Positions 1-7,604 of a DNA stretch of 35,706 nucleotides are shown piece by piece. Made by a program: the position numbers and the translations under genes. This stretch comes from JBMZCV01 sp049613665 (GTDB lineage Bacteria; Bacteroidota; Bacteroidia; Chitinophagales; UBA2359): the NCBI GenBank assembly GCA_049613665.1, contig JBMZCV010000033.1, positions 1 through 35,706 of the forward strand. Direction: 5' to 3'. Positions within the stretch are counted from its first letter, which is position 1. The number at the start of each line of letters is the position of its first letter. The notes beneath the pieces were generated by a model that was not told where the DNA came from, searched no databases, and was given only the letters and a program-made list of their open reading frames with translations.

Positions 1-61
1 AAGTTATGAACTTTACTCTACTTTACCAAATGATTTCACTTTGAACCAAAAAAATAAGTAT

Positions 62-97
62 AAAAAAAAAGACATATCTTGACGATATGTCTTTTTT
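62..97. terminator. Bidirectional hairpin terminator
   Basis: An 8-bp perfect stem (71-78 with 84-91, loop TTGAC) is flanked by an A-run on the left and a T-run on the right, so it can end transcription from either side. It lies about 250 bases beyond the folD stop; the left-hand gene is outside the window. Confidence 0.7.
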
Positions 98-103
98 AAT
101 AGT

Positions 104-157
104 AGCTATTCTCGCTTTGAAATAAAATAAATATTATAAAAAACATTTACTTGTTTT
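104..157. repeat. Dispersed repeat F, copy 1
   Basis: About 54 bases starting AGCTATTCTCGCTTTG are almost identical to the last 54 bases of the window (35653-35706), differing by a few substitutions and one A-run indel. The first 11 bases (104-114) recur inverted at 313-323, bracketing a family A element. It is non-coding and its function is unknown. Confidence 0.75.
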
Positions 158-186
158 TCTGTGTCAGCAATGAGTTTTTAAAGCCT

Positions 187-311
187 TTTTTTATCAAAAG
201 TTTAAACATATTATTTTTTTTAGGCTAAGAATATCAATATTTCCTATTTTTATGGACTTTTGAACTGAAAAATAGTATGTTTCCCCTATCAAAAAAGGTT
301 TCTTTTGTAAA
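187..311 (+). repeat. Family A MITE-like repeat, copy A1
   Basis: Shares with 1934-2108 and 14850-15034 the left arm beginning AAACATATTATTTTTT (203 on), the AGGCTAAG motif, and the right arm AAAAATAGTATGTTT (268-282), which is the inverted complement of the left arm with one wobble pair. The outermost inverted ends of the full copies are missing, so this is a truncated copy. With 1-186 and 312-343 it fills the gene-free start of the window. Confidence 0.7.
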
Positions 312-343
312 CCGAGAATAGCTGTTTTAATAGCTTTTAAAAT

Positions 344-1231
344 TTATTTTTTGCCATATATTTCACCTTTGGCAGCTTTTAGGGTGTTCAATATCAAGGA
401 CGTTACGGTCATAGGGCCAACACCTCCAGGAACAGGGGTAATATAGCTACATTTAGGAGACACTTCGCTAAACAACACATCGCCTGCCAAACGATAGCCT
501 CTTTTTCGGCTGCTGTCTTTTACTCGTGTGATGCCCACATCAACAATAACAACTCCTTCTTTGACCATATCGGCCGTAATAAATTCTGGTTTGCCCAGAG
601 CAACAACCAATATATCGGCTCTTTTGGTGTGTGTAGCCAAATTTTTGGTGCGACTATGACATAATGTTACTGTACAATTTCCGACTTTTGAACTGCGTGA
701 CAACAAAATGCTCATAGGGCGACCAACGATATTGCTGCGGCCAATCACAACACACTCTTTGCCTTCAGTAGCTACATTATTGCGTTCCAATAGTTGCACA
801 ATTCCATAAGGAGTTGCAGGCAAAAAGCAAGGCAAACTTTGGCTCATTCGCCCAATATTTATGGGATGAAAACCATCTACATCTTTACGATAATCAATAG
901 CTTCCGTAACGACATTTACATTGATGTGCTTTGGCAAAGGCAGCTGAACAATAAAGCCATCTATATCGTCATTTTGGTTCAAAGAGGCTATTTCTTGTAG
1001 CAAATCAGCCTCCGAAATATCAGCAGACAAACGCACTAAAGTCGATTGAAAACCTACTGCCTTGCACATTTTAACCTTATGTCCGACATAGGTTTCGCTC
1101 GCTCCATCATTGCCCACCAAAACTGCTGCTAAATGAGGACGCTTTTGACCCGTTGCCAACATTGCTTCTACTTCTTGCTTTATTTCTTTTTGAATGGTTT
1201 TTGATAAATCTTTACCGCTTAATAGTTTCAT
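344..1231 (-). CDS. folD: FolD, methylenetetrahydrofolate dehydrogenase/cyclohydrolase
   Basis: Bifunctional cytosolic enzyme of one-carbon metabolism. It oxidises 5,10-methylene-THF to methenyl-THF with NADP and hydrolyses this to 10-formyl-THF, which feeds purine synthesis and initiator formylation. At 295 residues it has normal family length. Visible signatures are YVGHK near the N-terminus with the expected catalytic lysine K52, the cofactor-binding stretch GRSNIVGRPMSILL, and the C-terminal PGGVGPMTVTSL. The ATG at 1229-1231 fits the family N-terminus (MKLLSGKDLS). A weaker promoter-like element, CGAAGATA on the plus strand at 1277-1284 (TATCTTCG on the coding strand), lies about 46 bases upstream. 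It appears monocistronic. Confidence 0.97.
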   Translation of the reverse strand: MKLLSGKDLSKTIQKEIKQEVEAMLATGQKRPHLAAVLVGNDGASETYVGHKVKMCKAVGFQSTLVRLSADISEADLLQEIASLNQNDDIDGFIVQLPLPKHINVNVVTEAIDYRKDVDGFHPINIGRMSQSLPCFLPATPYGIVQLLERNNVATEGKECVVIGRSNIVGRPMSILLSRSSKVGNCTVTLCHSRTKNLATHTKRADILVVALGKPEFITADMVKEGVVIVDVGITRVKDSSRKRGYRLAGDVLFSEVSPKCSYITPVPGGVGPMTVTSLILNTLKAAKGEIYGKK

Positions 1232-1422
1232 TATGAATTGTTGTTGTGTAAAAAAAACATGTTGAAATAAGAAGTGCGAAGATAAATAATAAAATGAAAT
1301 CTTTAAAATGTTTGTTGGTTAGAGGTGTTTAAATTTTATTTTTGCCTTTTGGGAGCGAAAAATAATTTTATTGTTAGGCTTAAACTCGACATACTATCAG
1401 CAATACATTAACAAAAAAATAA

Positions 1423-1471
1423 AAAACATCATTGGATAAATGCGAATGTTGCATTTATCCAATGATGTTTT
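1423..1471. terminator. Strong bidirectional terminator
   Basis: A perfect 21-bp stem (1423-1443 with 1451-1471, 7-base loop) whose arms end in A-run and T-run. It lies just downstream of the minus-strand DUF5522 gene and upstream of folD, and separates the two transcripts. Confidence 0.85.
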
Positions 1472-1532
1472 TATTTTCCCTTACACTTTTTTTGTAAATA
1501 ATATCTATTATACTTAAAGTTGTTTTATAAAT

Positions 1533-1724
1533 TTAAGTACTTGGCATTTTTTTAGGAATAGCTGTTTTTTTGATATGCTTCCTATTTTTTCTTTTTTCAT
1601 CATAAGGGCAATGTCGGCAGCCGCTACCACAGCAAAATCCACGTTCACTCAAATATTTGGCTGTGAACACCCAATATCCTTGTTCATTAATATAATAGTC
1701 GGTGTTTTTTATAAGTTGTTTCAT
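1533..1724 (-). CDS. DUF5522 family small Cys-rich protein
   Basis: A 63-residue protein with the signature of DUF5522: an aromatic N-terminal stretch (YYINEQGYWVFTAKYLSERG) followed by FCCGSGCRHCPY. The four cysteines and the histidine suggest metal binding, but no function is established. The C-terminus is a short basic tail. Such proteins are common in Bacteroidota. The ATG at 1722-1724 is followed immediately by the conserved region, so the start is secure. A strong terminator follows at 1423-1471. Confidence 0.88.
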   Translation of the reverse strand: MKQLIKNTDYYINEQGYWVFTAKYLSERGFCCGSGCRHCPYDEKRKNRKHIKKTAIPKKMPST

Positions 1725-1933
1725 ATTTTTTTAGGGTTTAATAGTGTGTTTGAAATGAGCTAACAAAGGTTTTGTTAACTTTTAAGTGCCAAAGTAGAAC
1801 TAAACATAGCTTTTTTTATTTAGAAATCGAAATATTAATGTGTTTTTTTTGTTACGGAAGCAAAAAAACATGTTATCGGTTTAACAAAAGGAACATTTTT
1901 TGCAATGGAAATACGCTATTTTCATTAACAACA

Positions 1934-2108
1934 ATTCTTACATTTATACATTTTTTTATCAAAAGCTTAAACATATTATTTTTTTTAGGCTATGGTGATC
2001 AATATTTGCAAATTTTATGACCTTTTGAACTGAAAAATAGCATGTTTCACTTCCCAAAAGGTGTTTTTCATTAAACTGACAATTGTTATCAAAAATGTCT
2101 GAACCATT
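1934..2108 (+). repeat. Family A MITE-like repeat, copy A2
   Basis: Near full-length. The left inner arm is at 1969-1986 and the right inner arm AAAAATAGCATGTTT is at 2033-2047. The right terminus at 2093-2108 (AAATGTCTGAACCATT) is the inverted complement of the left terminus type seen at 14850 on. The left terminus is eroded. It lies between the DUF5522 gene and the bifunctional nuclease gene. Confidence 0.75.
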
Positions 2109-2143
2109 GATTAAAATAGGTCTAAAAAAATAGCTGACAAAAA

Positions 2144-2183
2144 AAAGGTGTTATACCATTTTTTTTAATGGAATAACACCTTT
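2144..2183. terminator. Terminator of bifunctional nuclease gene
   Basis: AAAGGTGTTATACCATT pairs with AATGGAATAACACCTTT with one small internal mismatch. A-run and T-run flank the hairpin. It sits about 40 bases past the stop of the minus-strand gene. Confidence 0.8.
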
Positions 2184-2222
2184 CTTATTATTTTATAGTT
2201 GTTTTTTTACGAAATCAAATGA

Positions 2223-2792
2223 TTATGCTCTCTTTTTCAATTCATCTCGCAAACGAGCAGCTTTTTCATAATCTTCTTGTTGCAAAGCATCTCTTAACAA
2301 GTCATTTAGCTTATCTATGGTATGTCCCGATAAATCATTATAAGGTTTTCTAACAGGTTTTTGTACTTCATCATTTTCTTGTTCTTCCAAAATAATGCCT
2401 GCTTGATCCAAAATAAACTCATAAGTGTAAATAGGGCAGCGAAACCGAACAGCTAATGCCAAGGCATCGGATGTGCGAGAGTCTATTTCTACTATGCCAC
2501 CTTCATGTTGGCAAACTAAAGTAGAGTAGAAAATTCCTCCCAACAAATTGCTAATAATCACTTCTTTAACCGCAATATTAAATTTTTGGCATATATTTTT
2601 CGTTAAATCGTGTGTTAAGGGGCGAGTTGGAGTCATGCCTTCCATAGCTACCGCAATTGCTTGTGCTTCGCTACCACCAATAACAATAGGTAAGCGTCTA
2701 AGGCCTTTTCGTTCACTCAAAACTACGGCATACGACTGTGCTTCTGTCATGCTATGCGAAAGGGCAAATACTTCTAGTTCAATTTTTTTCAT
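2223..2792 (-). CDS. Bifunctional nuclease family (DUF151) protein with UVR domain
   Basis: A 189-residue cytosolic protein. Residues 1-135 match the bifunctional nuclease/DUF151 fold (VVLSERKGLRRLPIVIGGSEA near the start, then DSRTSDALALAVRFRCPI). Residues about 152-188 form a UVR motif (LNDLLRDALQQEDYEKAARL), the helix pair that mediates UvrB-UvrC contact in repair proteins. The two-domain layout is typical of Bacteroidota. The activity in this lineage is not proven; some family members have RNase and DNase activity. A perfect TAnnTTTG element lies 40 bases upstream and a hairpin terminator follows, so it is likely monocistronic. Confidence 0.92.
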   Translation of the reverse strand: MKKIELEVFALSHSMTEAQSYAVVLSERKGLRRLPIVIGGSEAQAIAVAMEGMTPTRPLTHDLTKNICQKFNIAVKEVIISNLLGGIFYSTLVCQHEGGIVEIDSRTSDALALAVRFRCPIYTYEFILDQAGIILEEQENDEVQKPVRKPYNDLSGHTIDKLNDLLRDALQQEDYEKAARLRDELKKRA

Positions 2793-2831
2793 ATTTTTAT
2801 ATAAAATATTTGTCTTTGTTTAGTTGAATTG

Positions 2832-2839
2832 CAAATATA
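2832..2839 (-). promoter_or_regulatory. -7 promoter element of bifunctional nuclease gene
   Basis: The plus strand reads CAAATATA, which is TATATTTG on the coding strand, an exact match to the Bacteroidota TAnnTTTG element, 40 bases before the ATG. No clear -33 element was seen. Confidence 0.55.
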
Positions 2840-2920
2840 ATACAATTGCTTGTTTTTTTTTAGTTAGGAAAATACATTTTTTATTCATCTATGATTTTTT
2901 TGTGGAAAAATCAAAAATCG

Positions 2921-2961
2921 AAAGCCATATTCTTAACATTATTTGATAAGAATATGGCTTT
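2921..2961. terminator. Terminator of etfA
   Basis: A 15-bp perfect stem (2921-2935 with 2947-2961) lies 35 bases past the etfA stop codon, with A-rich and T-rich flanks. Confidence 0.8.
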
Positions 2962-2995
2962 TGTGTTTTGCTCAAAAAAAGTAAAATTGTATTAA

Positions 2996-3970
2996 CTAGC
3001 TTTTCAGGCTACGAATAGCAGTTATTAATTTTGGCACTACGTCAAAAGCATCGCCTACAATACCATAATCTGCTGCTTTGAAGAATGGTGCTTCTGGGTC
3101 GGTGTTTATCACTACAATTACTTTGCTATTGTTTACACCTGCAAGGTGCTGAATAGCTCCAGAAATACCGATAGCGATATACAAGTTTGGACTAACCGTG
3201 ATACCTGTTTGTCCAACATGTTCGTGATGAGGTCTCCACCCCACATCTGCCACAGGGCGAGAGCAAGCCGTAGCAGCACCTAATAGTGTTGCCAATTCTT
3301 CTACCATTCCCCAATTTTGAGGGCCTTTCAAACCTCTACCTGCCGAAACTACTAATTCTGCTTCTGGCAATGGAATAGTATCACTTTCTTCGCTACGTCC
3401 CAAAACTTTTACTTTGAAATCGGCTGCCGAAACGCTGCTAGAAAATGCTTCTACATTCGCATTGCCTCCGCCATTTTTGCTAATAGCAAAGGCATTAGGG
3501 TTGACAGAAATGATTTTAGTGGCCGTATCAATGCTGTAATTGGCAAAACCTTTACCAGAAAATACAGATTTGCGAACTACAAAACCACTTGAAAGGTTTG
3601 GCAATTCAATAGCACCTGCTACCAAGCCTGCTTTCAAACGAACAGACAAACGTGGAGCGATTGATTTTCCTGTGCTGTTGTGCAATAAAACAACTACCTC
3701 CGCTCCTACGCCTTGTGCGGCTTCTGCCAATACTTTTGTATAAGCTGTTGCGTCAAAGCTGTTGAAAAGAGAATCCGATGCGTGCAAAACTTTCGTTGCA
3801 CCGTAATTGCCTAAATCGGCTAAAGTTGCATTGTTGATGTCGCCCAAAGCTACCCCAACAACGTCTTTTCCACCCAATTGGTCGGCTACGGCTTTGGCAT
3901 AGCTAAGTGCTTCCAAGCTTGATTTTTTTACCGAACCGTTGGCGTGGTCTATATATACTAAAACAGACAT
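2996..3970 (-). CDS. etfA: Electron transfer flavoprotein alpha subunit
   Basis: The FAD-binding subunit of the EtfAB heterodimer, which carries electrons from acyl-CoA dehydrogenases to ETF dehydrogenase and the quinone pool. It has 324 residues, normal length. The C-terminal FAD domain is clear: SAGRGLKG, then ACSRPVADVGW, the GQTG motif, SGAIQH and NTDPEAPFFKAADYG, which are the conserved FAD contacts. The partner etfB is upstream on the same strand, but 287 bases away. That gap is filled with dispersed repeats, whereas these genes are usually close together. A hairpin terminator follows. Confidence 0.97.
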   Translation of the reverse strand: MSVLVYIDHANGSVKKSSLEALSYAKAVADQLGGKDVVGVALGDINNATLADLGNYGATKVLHASDSLFNSFDATAYTKVLAEAAQGVGAEVVVLLHNSTGKSIAPRLSVRLKAGLVAGAIELPNLSSGFVVRKSVFSGKGFANYSIDTATKIISVNPNAFAISKNGGGNANVEAFSSSVSAADFKVKVLGRSEESDTIPLPEAELVVSAGRGLKGPQNWGMVEELATLLGAATACSRPVADVGWRPHHEHVGQTGITVSPNLYIAIGISGAIQHLAGVNNSKVIVVINTDPEAPFFKAADYGIVGDAFDVVPKLITAIRSLKS

Positions 3971-4071
3971 ATTATATGTAAGTTTTAAAGTGTTTTAAAA
4001 ATATTTTTACTGTTTGTTTCAAAAGTTTTATGCCATTGTTTGGTGTTATTACCAATAATTATTTATTCTCA

Positions 4072-4109
4072 TTTTTAGTTGTTGGTGATAACACCAAGCA
4101 ACGGCGAGA
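4072..4109. repeat. Hairpin repeat D, copy 1 (between etfB and etfA)
   Basis: TTTTTAGTTGTTGGTGATAACACCAAGCAACGG forms a stem (GTTG, bulge, TTGGTG) around an ATAA loop. Related copies are at 23963-24000 and 26182-26220. It lies in the 287-base spacer of the etf genes. Confidence 0.65.
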
Positions 4110-4173
4110 TTTTTTTAATTCATAAAAACTTTTGAAAATAAGACTTGTTGCTTCTTTTTAGTAAAAAAGAAAA

Positions 4174-4260
4174 ATAAGCTACTCAATTGTGAAAGCTAAA
4201 ACACTAACTTTAATGCGTTAGCAACGCAAATGAGATATATTAATTAGTGCTTGGCACTTA
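4174..4260 (-). repeat. Family B repeat, copy B1
   Basis: Read on the minus strand this begins TAAGTGCCAAGCACTA and continues through the GCGTTAGCAACGC region to the GTAGCTTAT end, matching 29596-29706 and other copies. Its first three bases (4258-4260 on the plus strand) are the stop codon of etfB, so the repeat abuts and supplies the gene end. Confidence 0.8.
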
Positions 4261-4998
4261 AAAAACTTTCGCTTCTTCGTGCAACAAACGAGCGAGTTCA
4301 GCTACATTATCAGGAGAAACCAGCTTGACATCTTGACGTTCTGGCGGCAATTCAAATTGCTTAACAGTTGTCAAAGGTGTGATACCTGCTGGATTTAACA
4401 CCTTCAAAGGCTTGCGACGTGCCATCATAATTCCTCTCATGTTTGGAATACGCTGTTCGGCCATACCTTTTTGAGCACTTAGCAAAAATGGCGAATTAAC
4501 GCTTACTGTTTCAATACCACCTTCAATTTCTCTTTCGATAGTCGCTGCATTGCCTTCCATTTTCAAGCTCGTAGCCAAAGAAATGTAAGGCATATCTAAC
4601 ATTTCTGCCAACATTCCACCAACGCTAAAACCATTGTAGTCAATCGCTTCTTTTCCTGTGAAAACAACATCAAAATTTTCTGCTTTAGCATAAGCTGCAA
4701 TTTCGCCAGCTATTTGATAAGCATCGCTTGCATCTGAATTGATACGAACTGCTGAATCGGCACCGATAGCTAATGCTTTGCGGATAGCTTGCTCACTCGA
4801 TTTTTCGCCTACATGCACAACTGTTACTTTACCACCATGTTTTTCTTTCAATTCTAAAGCACGCACAAGAGCATACCATTCGTCTGTCGGATTTAGAATA
4901 AAAGTAACACCATCTTTGTTGAAAGCAGTGCCATTGTTGGTAAACGAAATTTTCGCAGTCGTATCAGGTGTTATGCTAATACAAACTAATATTTTCAT
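4258..4998 (-). CDS. etfB: Electron transfer flavoprotein beta subunit
   Basis: The AMP-binding subunit of the EtfAB electron carrier. The start is taken at ATG 4996-4998, giving MKILVCISITPDTTAKISF and 246 residues. The frame is open further up, but the additional 46 residues are not family-like and run over the promoter. Visible signatures include ALELKEKHGGKVTVVHVG, the TGKEAIDYNG motif and the ETF-beta region ANMRG-like (PNMRGIMMARRKP). A perfect TACATTTG element lies 50 bases upstream. The stop codon coincides with the first bases of a family B repeat. It presumably forms an operon with etfA, interrupted by repeats. Confidence 0.96.
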   Translation of the reverse strand: MKILVCISITPDTTAKISFTNNGTAFNKDGVTFILNPTDEWYALVRALELKEKHGGKVTVVHVGEKSSEQAIRKALAIGADSAVRINSDASDAYQIAGEIAAYAKAENFDVVFTGKEAIDYNGFSVGGMLAEMLDMPYISLATSLKMEGNAATIEREIEGGIETVSVNSPFLLSAQKGMAEQRIPNMRGIMMARRKPLKVLNPAGITPLTTVKQFELPPERQDVKLVSPDNVAELARLLHEEAKVF

Positions 4999-5048
4999 AA
5001 ACTTTTTATTAAATTTAATATTTGTTAATGTAATTTTAAATTTTATCG

Positions 5049-5056
5049 CAAATGTA
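5049..5056 (-). promoter_or_regulatory. -7 promoter element of etfB
   Basis: The plus-strand sequence CAAATGTA reads TACATTTG on the coding strand, an exact TAnnTTTG match 50 bases before the chosen ATG. It supports the shorter etfB start. Confidence 0.6.
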
Positions 5057-5112
5057 TCAAAAAAAATGCTAGTTTTTGAATTATTTGCTGTATTTATATT
5101 GTAAGTTAATCG

Positions 5113-5134
5113 ATTGAGACAGGGTTTACCTTGC
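5113..5134 (-). repeat. REP-like element downstream of RAYT gene
   Basis: Read on the minus strand it starts GTAGATGCAAGGTAAACCCTGTCTC: a GTAG tetranucleotide followed by an imperfect palindrome (CAAGGT against ACCCTG). It shares the CCCTGTCTC tail with the two perfect palindromes at 5403 and 5760 and marks the 3' side of the RAYT gene. Confidence 0.55.
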
Positions 5135-5149
5135 ATCTACAATGATTTG

Positions 5150-5737
5150 TTATTTTTTTTTGGAATAAAATTTATCTTTTGTCCAACTACTAGGGTTATT
5201 GGTAATGTAATTTGTTATTTTATCAAATTTAACATCTTCTCTGATAATATGTTCGTGAAATAGTCTTTGCCAATGAAATTCAAAACCTAAACGTCTAGCA
5301 TGTTTAGTAACTGCTGATTTATAAGAACCAATAATAGATGATAAAGAGTTTTTGCCAATATTTTGAAAGCGTTGCTGACCAATGGTTTGTTTTGTTGGTA
5401 GAGACAGGGCATGCCCTGTCTTATTCGTAACATTATCATTATTTTGCTTATCTAAATTGTTATTCCCTTCTATCATCAAAATTCCATGAACATGATTTGG
5501 CATGATGACATAAGCACCTAGTTCTACATTTTTAGTGTGATTTTTTATTTCATGCCACAATACATCTGCTAAAATTCCGATATGTGATAGCTGCATTTTG
5601 TCATTTTCAATATCACCAAAATAATGTTCATGATTATGCGTGCAAATAGTAACAAAATAAGTGCTTGCCCAACGATAATCCCAATATTGCAAACGAGTTG
5701 ATGCTATGCGATATTTGTTTTGGTATTTATCGGACAT
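5150..5737 (-). CDS. REP-associated tyrosine transposase (RAYT, Y1_Tnp superfamily)
   Basis: A single-strand DNA transposase-like protein thought to mobilise or process REP palindromes. The start is set at MSDKYQNKYRIAS (ATG 5735-5737, 195 residues), as in relatives. An upstream in-frame ATG at 5785 would add 16 residues encoded by a REP. The HUH metal-binding motif is H82-V-H84 within MPNHVHGILM, and the candidate catalytic tyrosine is Y139 in IIGSYKSAVTKHARRL. Residues 107-112 (TGHALS) are encoded by an 18-bp perfect palindrome identical to the one upstream of the gene, so a REP sits in frame inside the gene. The reading frame is intact. RAYTs are usually single-copy domesticated elements. 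Confidence 0.88.
   Translation of the reverse strand: MSDKYQNKYRIASTRLQYWDYRWASTYFVTICTHNHEHYFGDIENDKMQLSHIGILADVLWHEIKNHTKNVELGAYVIMPNHVHGILMIEGNNNLDKQNNDNVTNKTGHALSLPTKQTIGQQRFQNIGKNSLSSIIGSYKSAVTKHARRLGFEFHWQRLFHEHIIREDVKFDKITNYITNNPSSWTKDKFYSKKK
5400..5424 (-). repeat. REP palindrome inside the RAYT coding region
   Basis: GACAGGGCATGCCCTGTC (5403-5420) is a perfect 18-bp palindrome. On the plus strand it is preceded by GGTAGA, giving the GTAG tetranucleotide typical of RAYT-linked REPs. It encodes TGHALS in frame. Confidence 0.8.
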
Positions 5738-5756
5738 TTTATTTTCTGTTTTGGAA

Positions 5757-5784
5757 TTAGACAGGGCATGCCCTGTCTCTACCA
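5757..5784 (+). repeat. REP palindrome at the 5' end of the RAYT gene
   Basis: The same perfect palindrome GACAGGGCATGCCCTGTC (5760-5777), in the opposite orientation to the internal copy, with GGTAGA at its base when read on the minus strand. Palindromes bracketing a RAYT gene are the usual REP-RAYT arrangement. Confidence 0.8.
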
Positions 5785-5809
5785 TTATTGTTTTATTAAT
5801 TATGTGTTT

Positions 5810-7414
5810 TTAACTCAAAACCGCTCGTTTAAACTCCGATGTTTCGTGAAATGTAATATCTGGATAGTCTCGTTTTGTCATATCCAAAATGTAAGGACTT
5901 TGTGCCAAGAAAACGATATTTTTATCTTTGTCGGTCGCTACATATCTGGCTTTTCGATTTTGAAAATCATTTAAAACACTATCTTTTTCGCAAGTGAGCC
6001 AATATGCTTTATAAAAATTGATTGGGCGAAATTCGCAATTAGCTTTGTACTCGTGTTGCAAACGATATTTTATTACATCAAATTGTAGGTTTCCTACCGT
6101 GCCGACAATCTTTTTATTTCCTAACTGTCTTTGCACAAAAAGCTGTGCTACTCCTTCATCTGTCAATTGGTTGATACCTTTTTCCAACTGCTTAGAACGC
6201 ATTGGATCGAGATTGACGAGTTCTCTAAAAATTTCGGGCGAAAAGCTAGGAATGCCTTGAAACATCAACTTTTCTCCCTCACTCAAAGTATCGCCAATTT
6301 TGAAAGTGCCAGAGTCGTACAAACCAACAACATCACCAGCATAAGCCGCATCAATGATGTTTTTTTTCTGAGCCATAAAACTCGTTGGATTACTAAAACG
6401 TATTTTTTTGCTAAGGCGAACATGATGATAAAACTTGTTTCGTTCAAATTTGCCCGAACAGATACGCAAAAACGCAATTCTATCACGGTGTTTTGGGTCT
6501 AAGTTGGCATGAATTTTAAATACAAAACCGCTAAACTTTTCTTCATTTGGTTCGATAAAACGTACATTTGTCGGTCGTCCTTGTGGCAAAGGAGCAATGT
6601 GAATAAAAGTATCTAGCAATTCTTGCACACCAAAATTATTTAAGGCACTGCCAAAAAACACAGGTGCGATTTCGGCATTCAAATAACTTTCTCTATCAAA
6701 TTCATCATAAACACCTTCTATCAATTCGACATCTTCACGCAATTGGTCGGCATCTCTTTCGCCCACAAGTTCATCTAACAAACTATCACTCAAATCAGAA
6801 ATGTCAAGCGTATCTTTTTCTATCTTTTGCGTGCCTGCACGAAAGAAACGCAAACTCTTGTCATAAAGTTTATAAACACCCTTAAAATATGTTCCCATAT
6901 TGATAGGCCAACTCAAGGGACGCACTTGAATATTTAGTTTTTCTTCCAACTCGTCGAGCAACATAAATGGGTCTCGGCCATCTCTATCTAGCTTGTTGAT
7001 GAATACAATAACGGGAGTTTTTCGCATTCTACACACTTCCATGAGCCTTTCGGTTTGTGCCTCCACGCCTTTTACGCAATCTATGACCAAAATAACGCTA
7101 TCTACCGCAGTGAGTGTTCGATAAGTATCTTCTGCAAAATCTTTGTGACCAGGTGTATCCAATAGGTTAATCAATACGTCTTTATATTCAAAGGCCATTA
7201 CCGAAGTAGCTACCGAGATACCTCTTTGCCGCTCTATTTCCATGAAATCGGAAGTAGCTGACTTTTTGATTTTGTTCGATTTTACTGCTCCAGCCGTTTG
7301 AATTGCTCCACCAAATAGTAATAGTTTTTCGGTCAAAGTTGTTTTTCCAGCATCAGGGTGACTAATAATAGCAAAGGTTCGCCGATGATTGATTTCTTTA
7401 TCTAATTTGCTCAT
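5810..7414 (-). CDS. prfC: Peptide chain release factor 3
   Basis: Translational GTPase that recycles class-I release factors from the terminated ribosome. It has 534 residues, family length. The G domain starts with SHPDAGKTTLTEKLLLFGGA (G1), followed by the RF3-type insert GAVKSNKIKKSATSDFMEIE, the switch region RQRGISVATSV, DTPGHKDF (G3) and NKLDRDGRDP (G4). The C-terminal half carries the RF3 domain (GNLQFDVIKYRLQHEY). A TAnnTTTG element lies about 40 bases upstream. It ends 25 bases before the RAYT gene region and is likely monocistronic. Confidence 0.97.
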   Translation of the reverse strand: MSKLDKEINHRRTFAIISHPDAGKTTLTEKLLLFGGAIQTAGAVKSNKIKKSATSDFMEIERQRGISVATSVMAFEYKDVLINLLDTPGHKDFAEDTYRTLTAVDSVILVIDCVKGVEAQTERLMEVCRMRKTPVIVFINKLDRDGRDPFMLLDELEEKLNIQVRPLSWPINMGTYFKGVYKLYDKSLRFFRAGTQKIEKDTLDISDLSDSLLDELVGERDADQLREDVELIEGVYDEFDRESYLNAEIAPVFFGSALNNFGVQELLDTFIHIAPLPQGRPTNVRFIEPNEEKFSGFVFKIHANLDPKHRDRIAFLRICSGKFERNKFYHHVRLSKKIRFSNPTSFMAQKKNIIDAAYAGDVVGLYDSGTFKIGDTLSEGEKLMFQGIPSFSPEIFRELVNLDPMRSKQLEKGINQLTDEGVAQLFVQRQLGNKKIVGTVGNLQFDVIKYRLQHEYKANCEFRPINFYKAYWLTCEKDSVLNDFQNRKARYVATDKDKNIVFLAQSPYILDMTKRDYPDITFHETSEFKRAVLS

Positions 7415-7452
7415 TGAAATTGTGCGTTATATGATTTTTTTACTTAGTCTGG

Positions 7453-7460
7453 CAAATATA
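7453..7460 (-). promoter_or_regulatory. -7 promoter element of prfC
   Basis: CAAATATA on the plus strand is TATATTTG on the coding strand, an exact TAnnTTTG match 39 bases before the prfC ATG. Confidence 0.55.
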
Positions 7461-7527
7461 CAAACTATTTTTCGGCCTAAATAATATTTTTTAGACAAGA
7501 TGGTTTATTTAAGTGCTAAGAAGCCAT

Positions 7528-7565
7528 TAAGTAAGGTTCAAAAAATAACTTCTTTATTTGCCATT
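7528..7565 (+). repeat. Repeat C, copy 1
   Basis: A 38-bp block beginning TAAGTAAGGTTCAAAAAATA is repeated at 23773-23810 with two mismatches. It is intergenic, between prfC and the 150-residue orphan gene. Its function is unknown. Confidence 0.65.
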
Positions 7566-7604
7566 ACTAAATCAATCTGTTCAAATCCAAAATAATTATT
7601 TTGT

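Noticed and set aside
4999..5136. 46-residue N-terminal extension of EtfB
   Set aside because: It runs through a TACATTTG promoter element and is not conserved sequence; the family start is at 4998.
5738..5785. N-terminal extension of the RAYT protein from ATG 5785
   Set aside because: The 16 extra residues are encoded by the REP palindrome and are not family-like; MSDKYQNKYR is the usual start.
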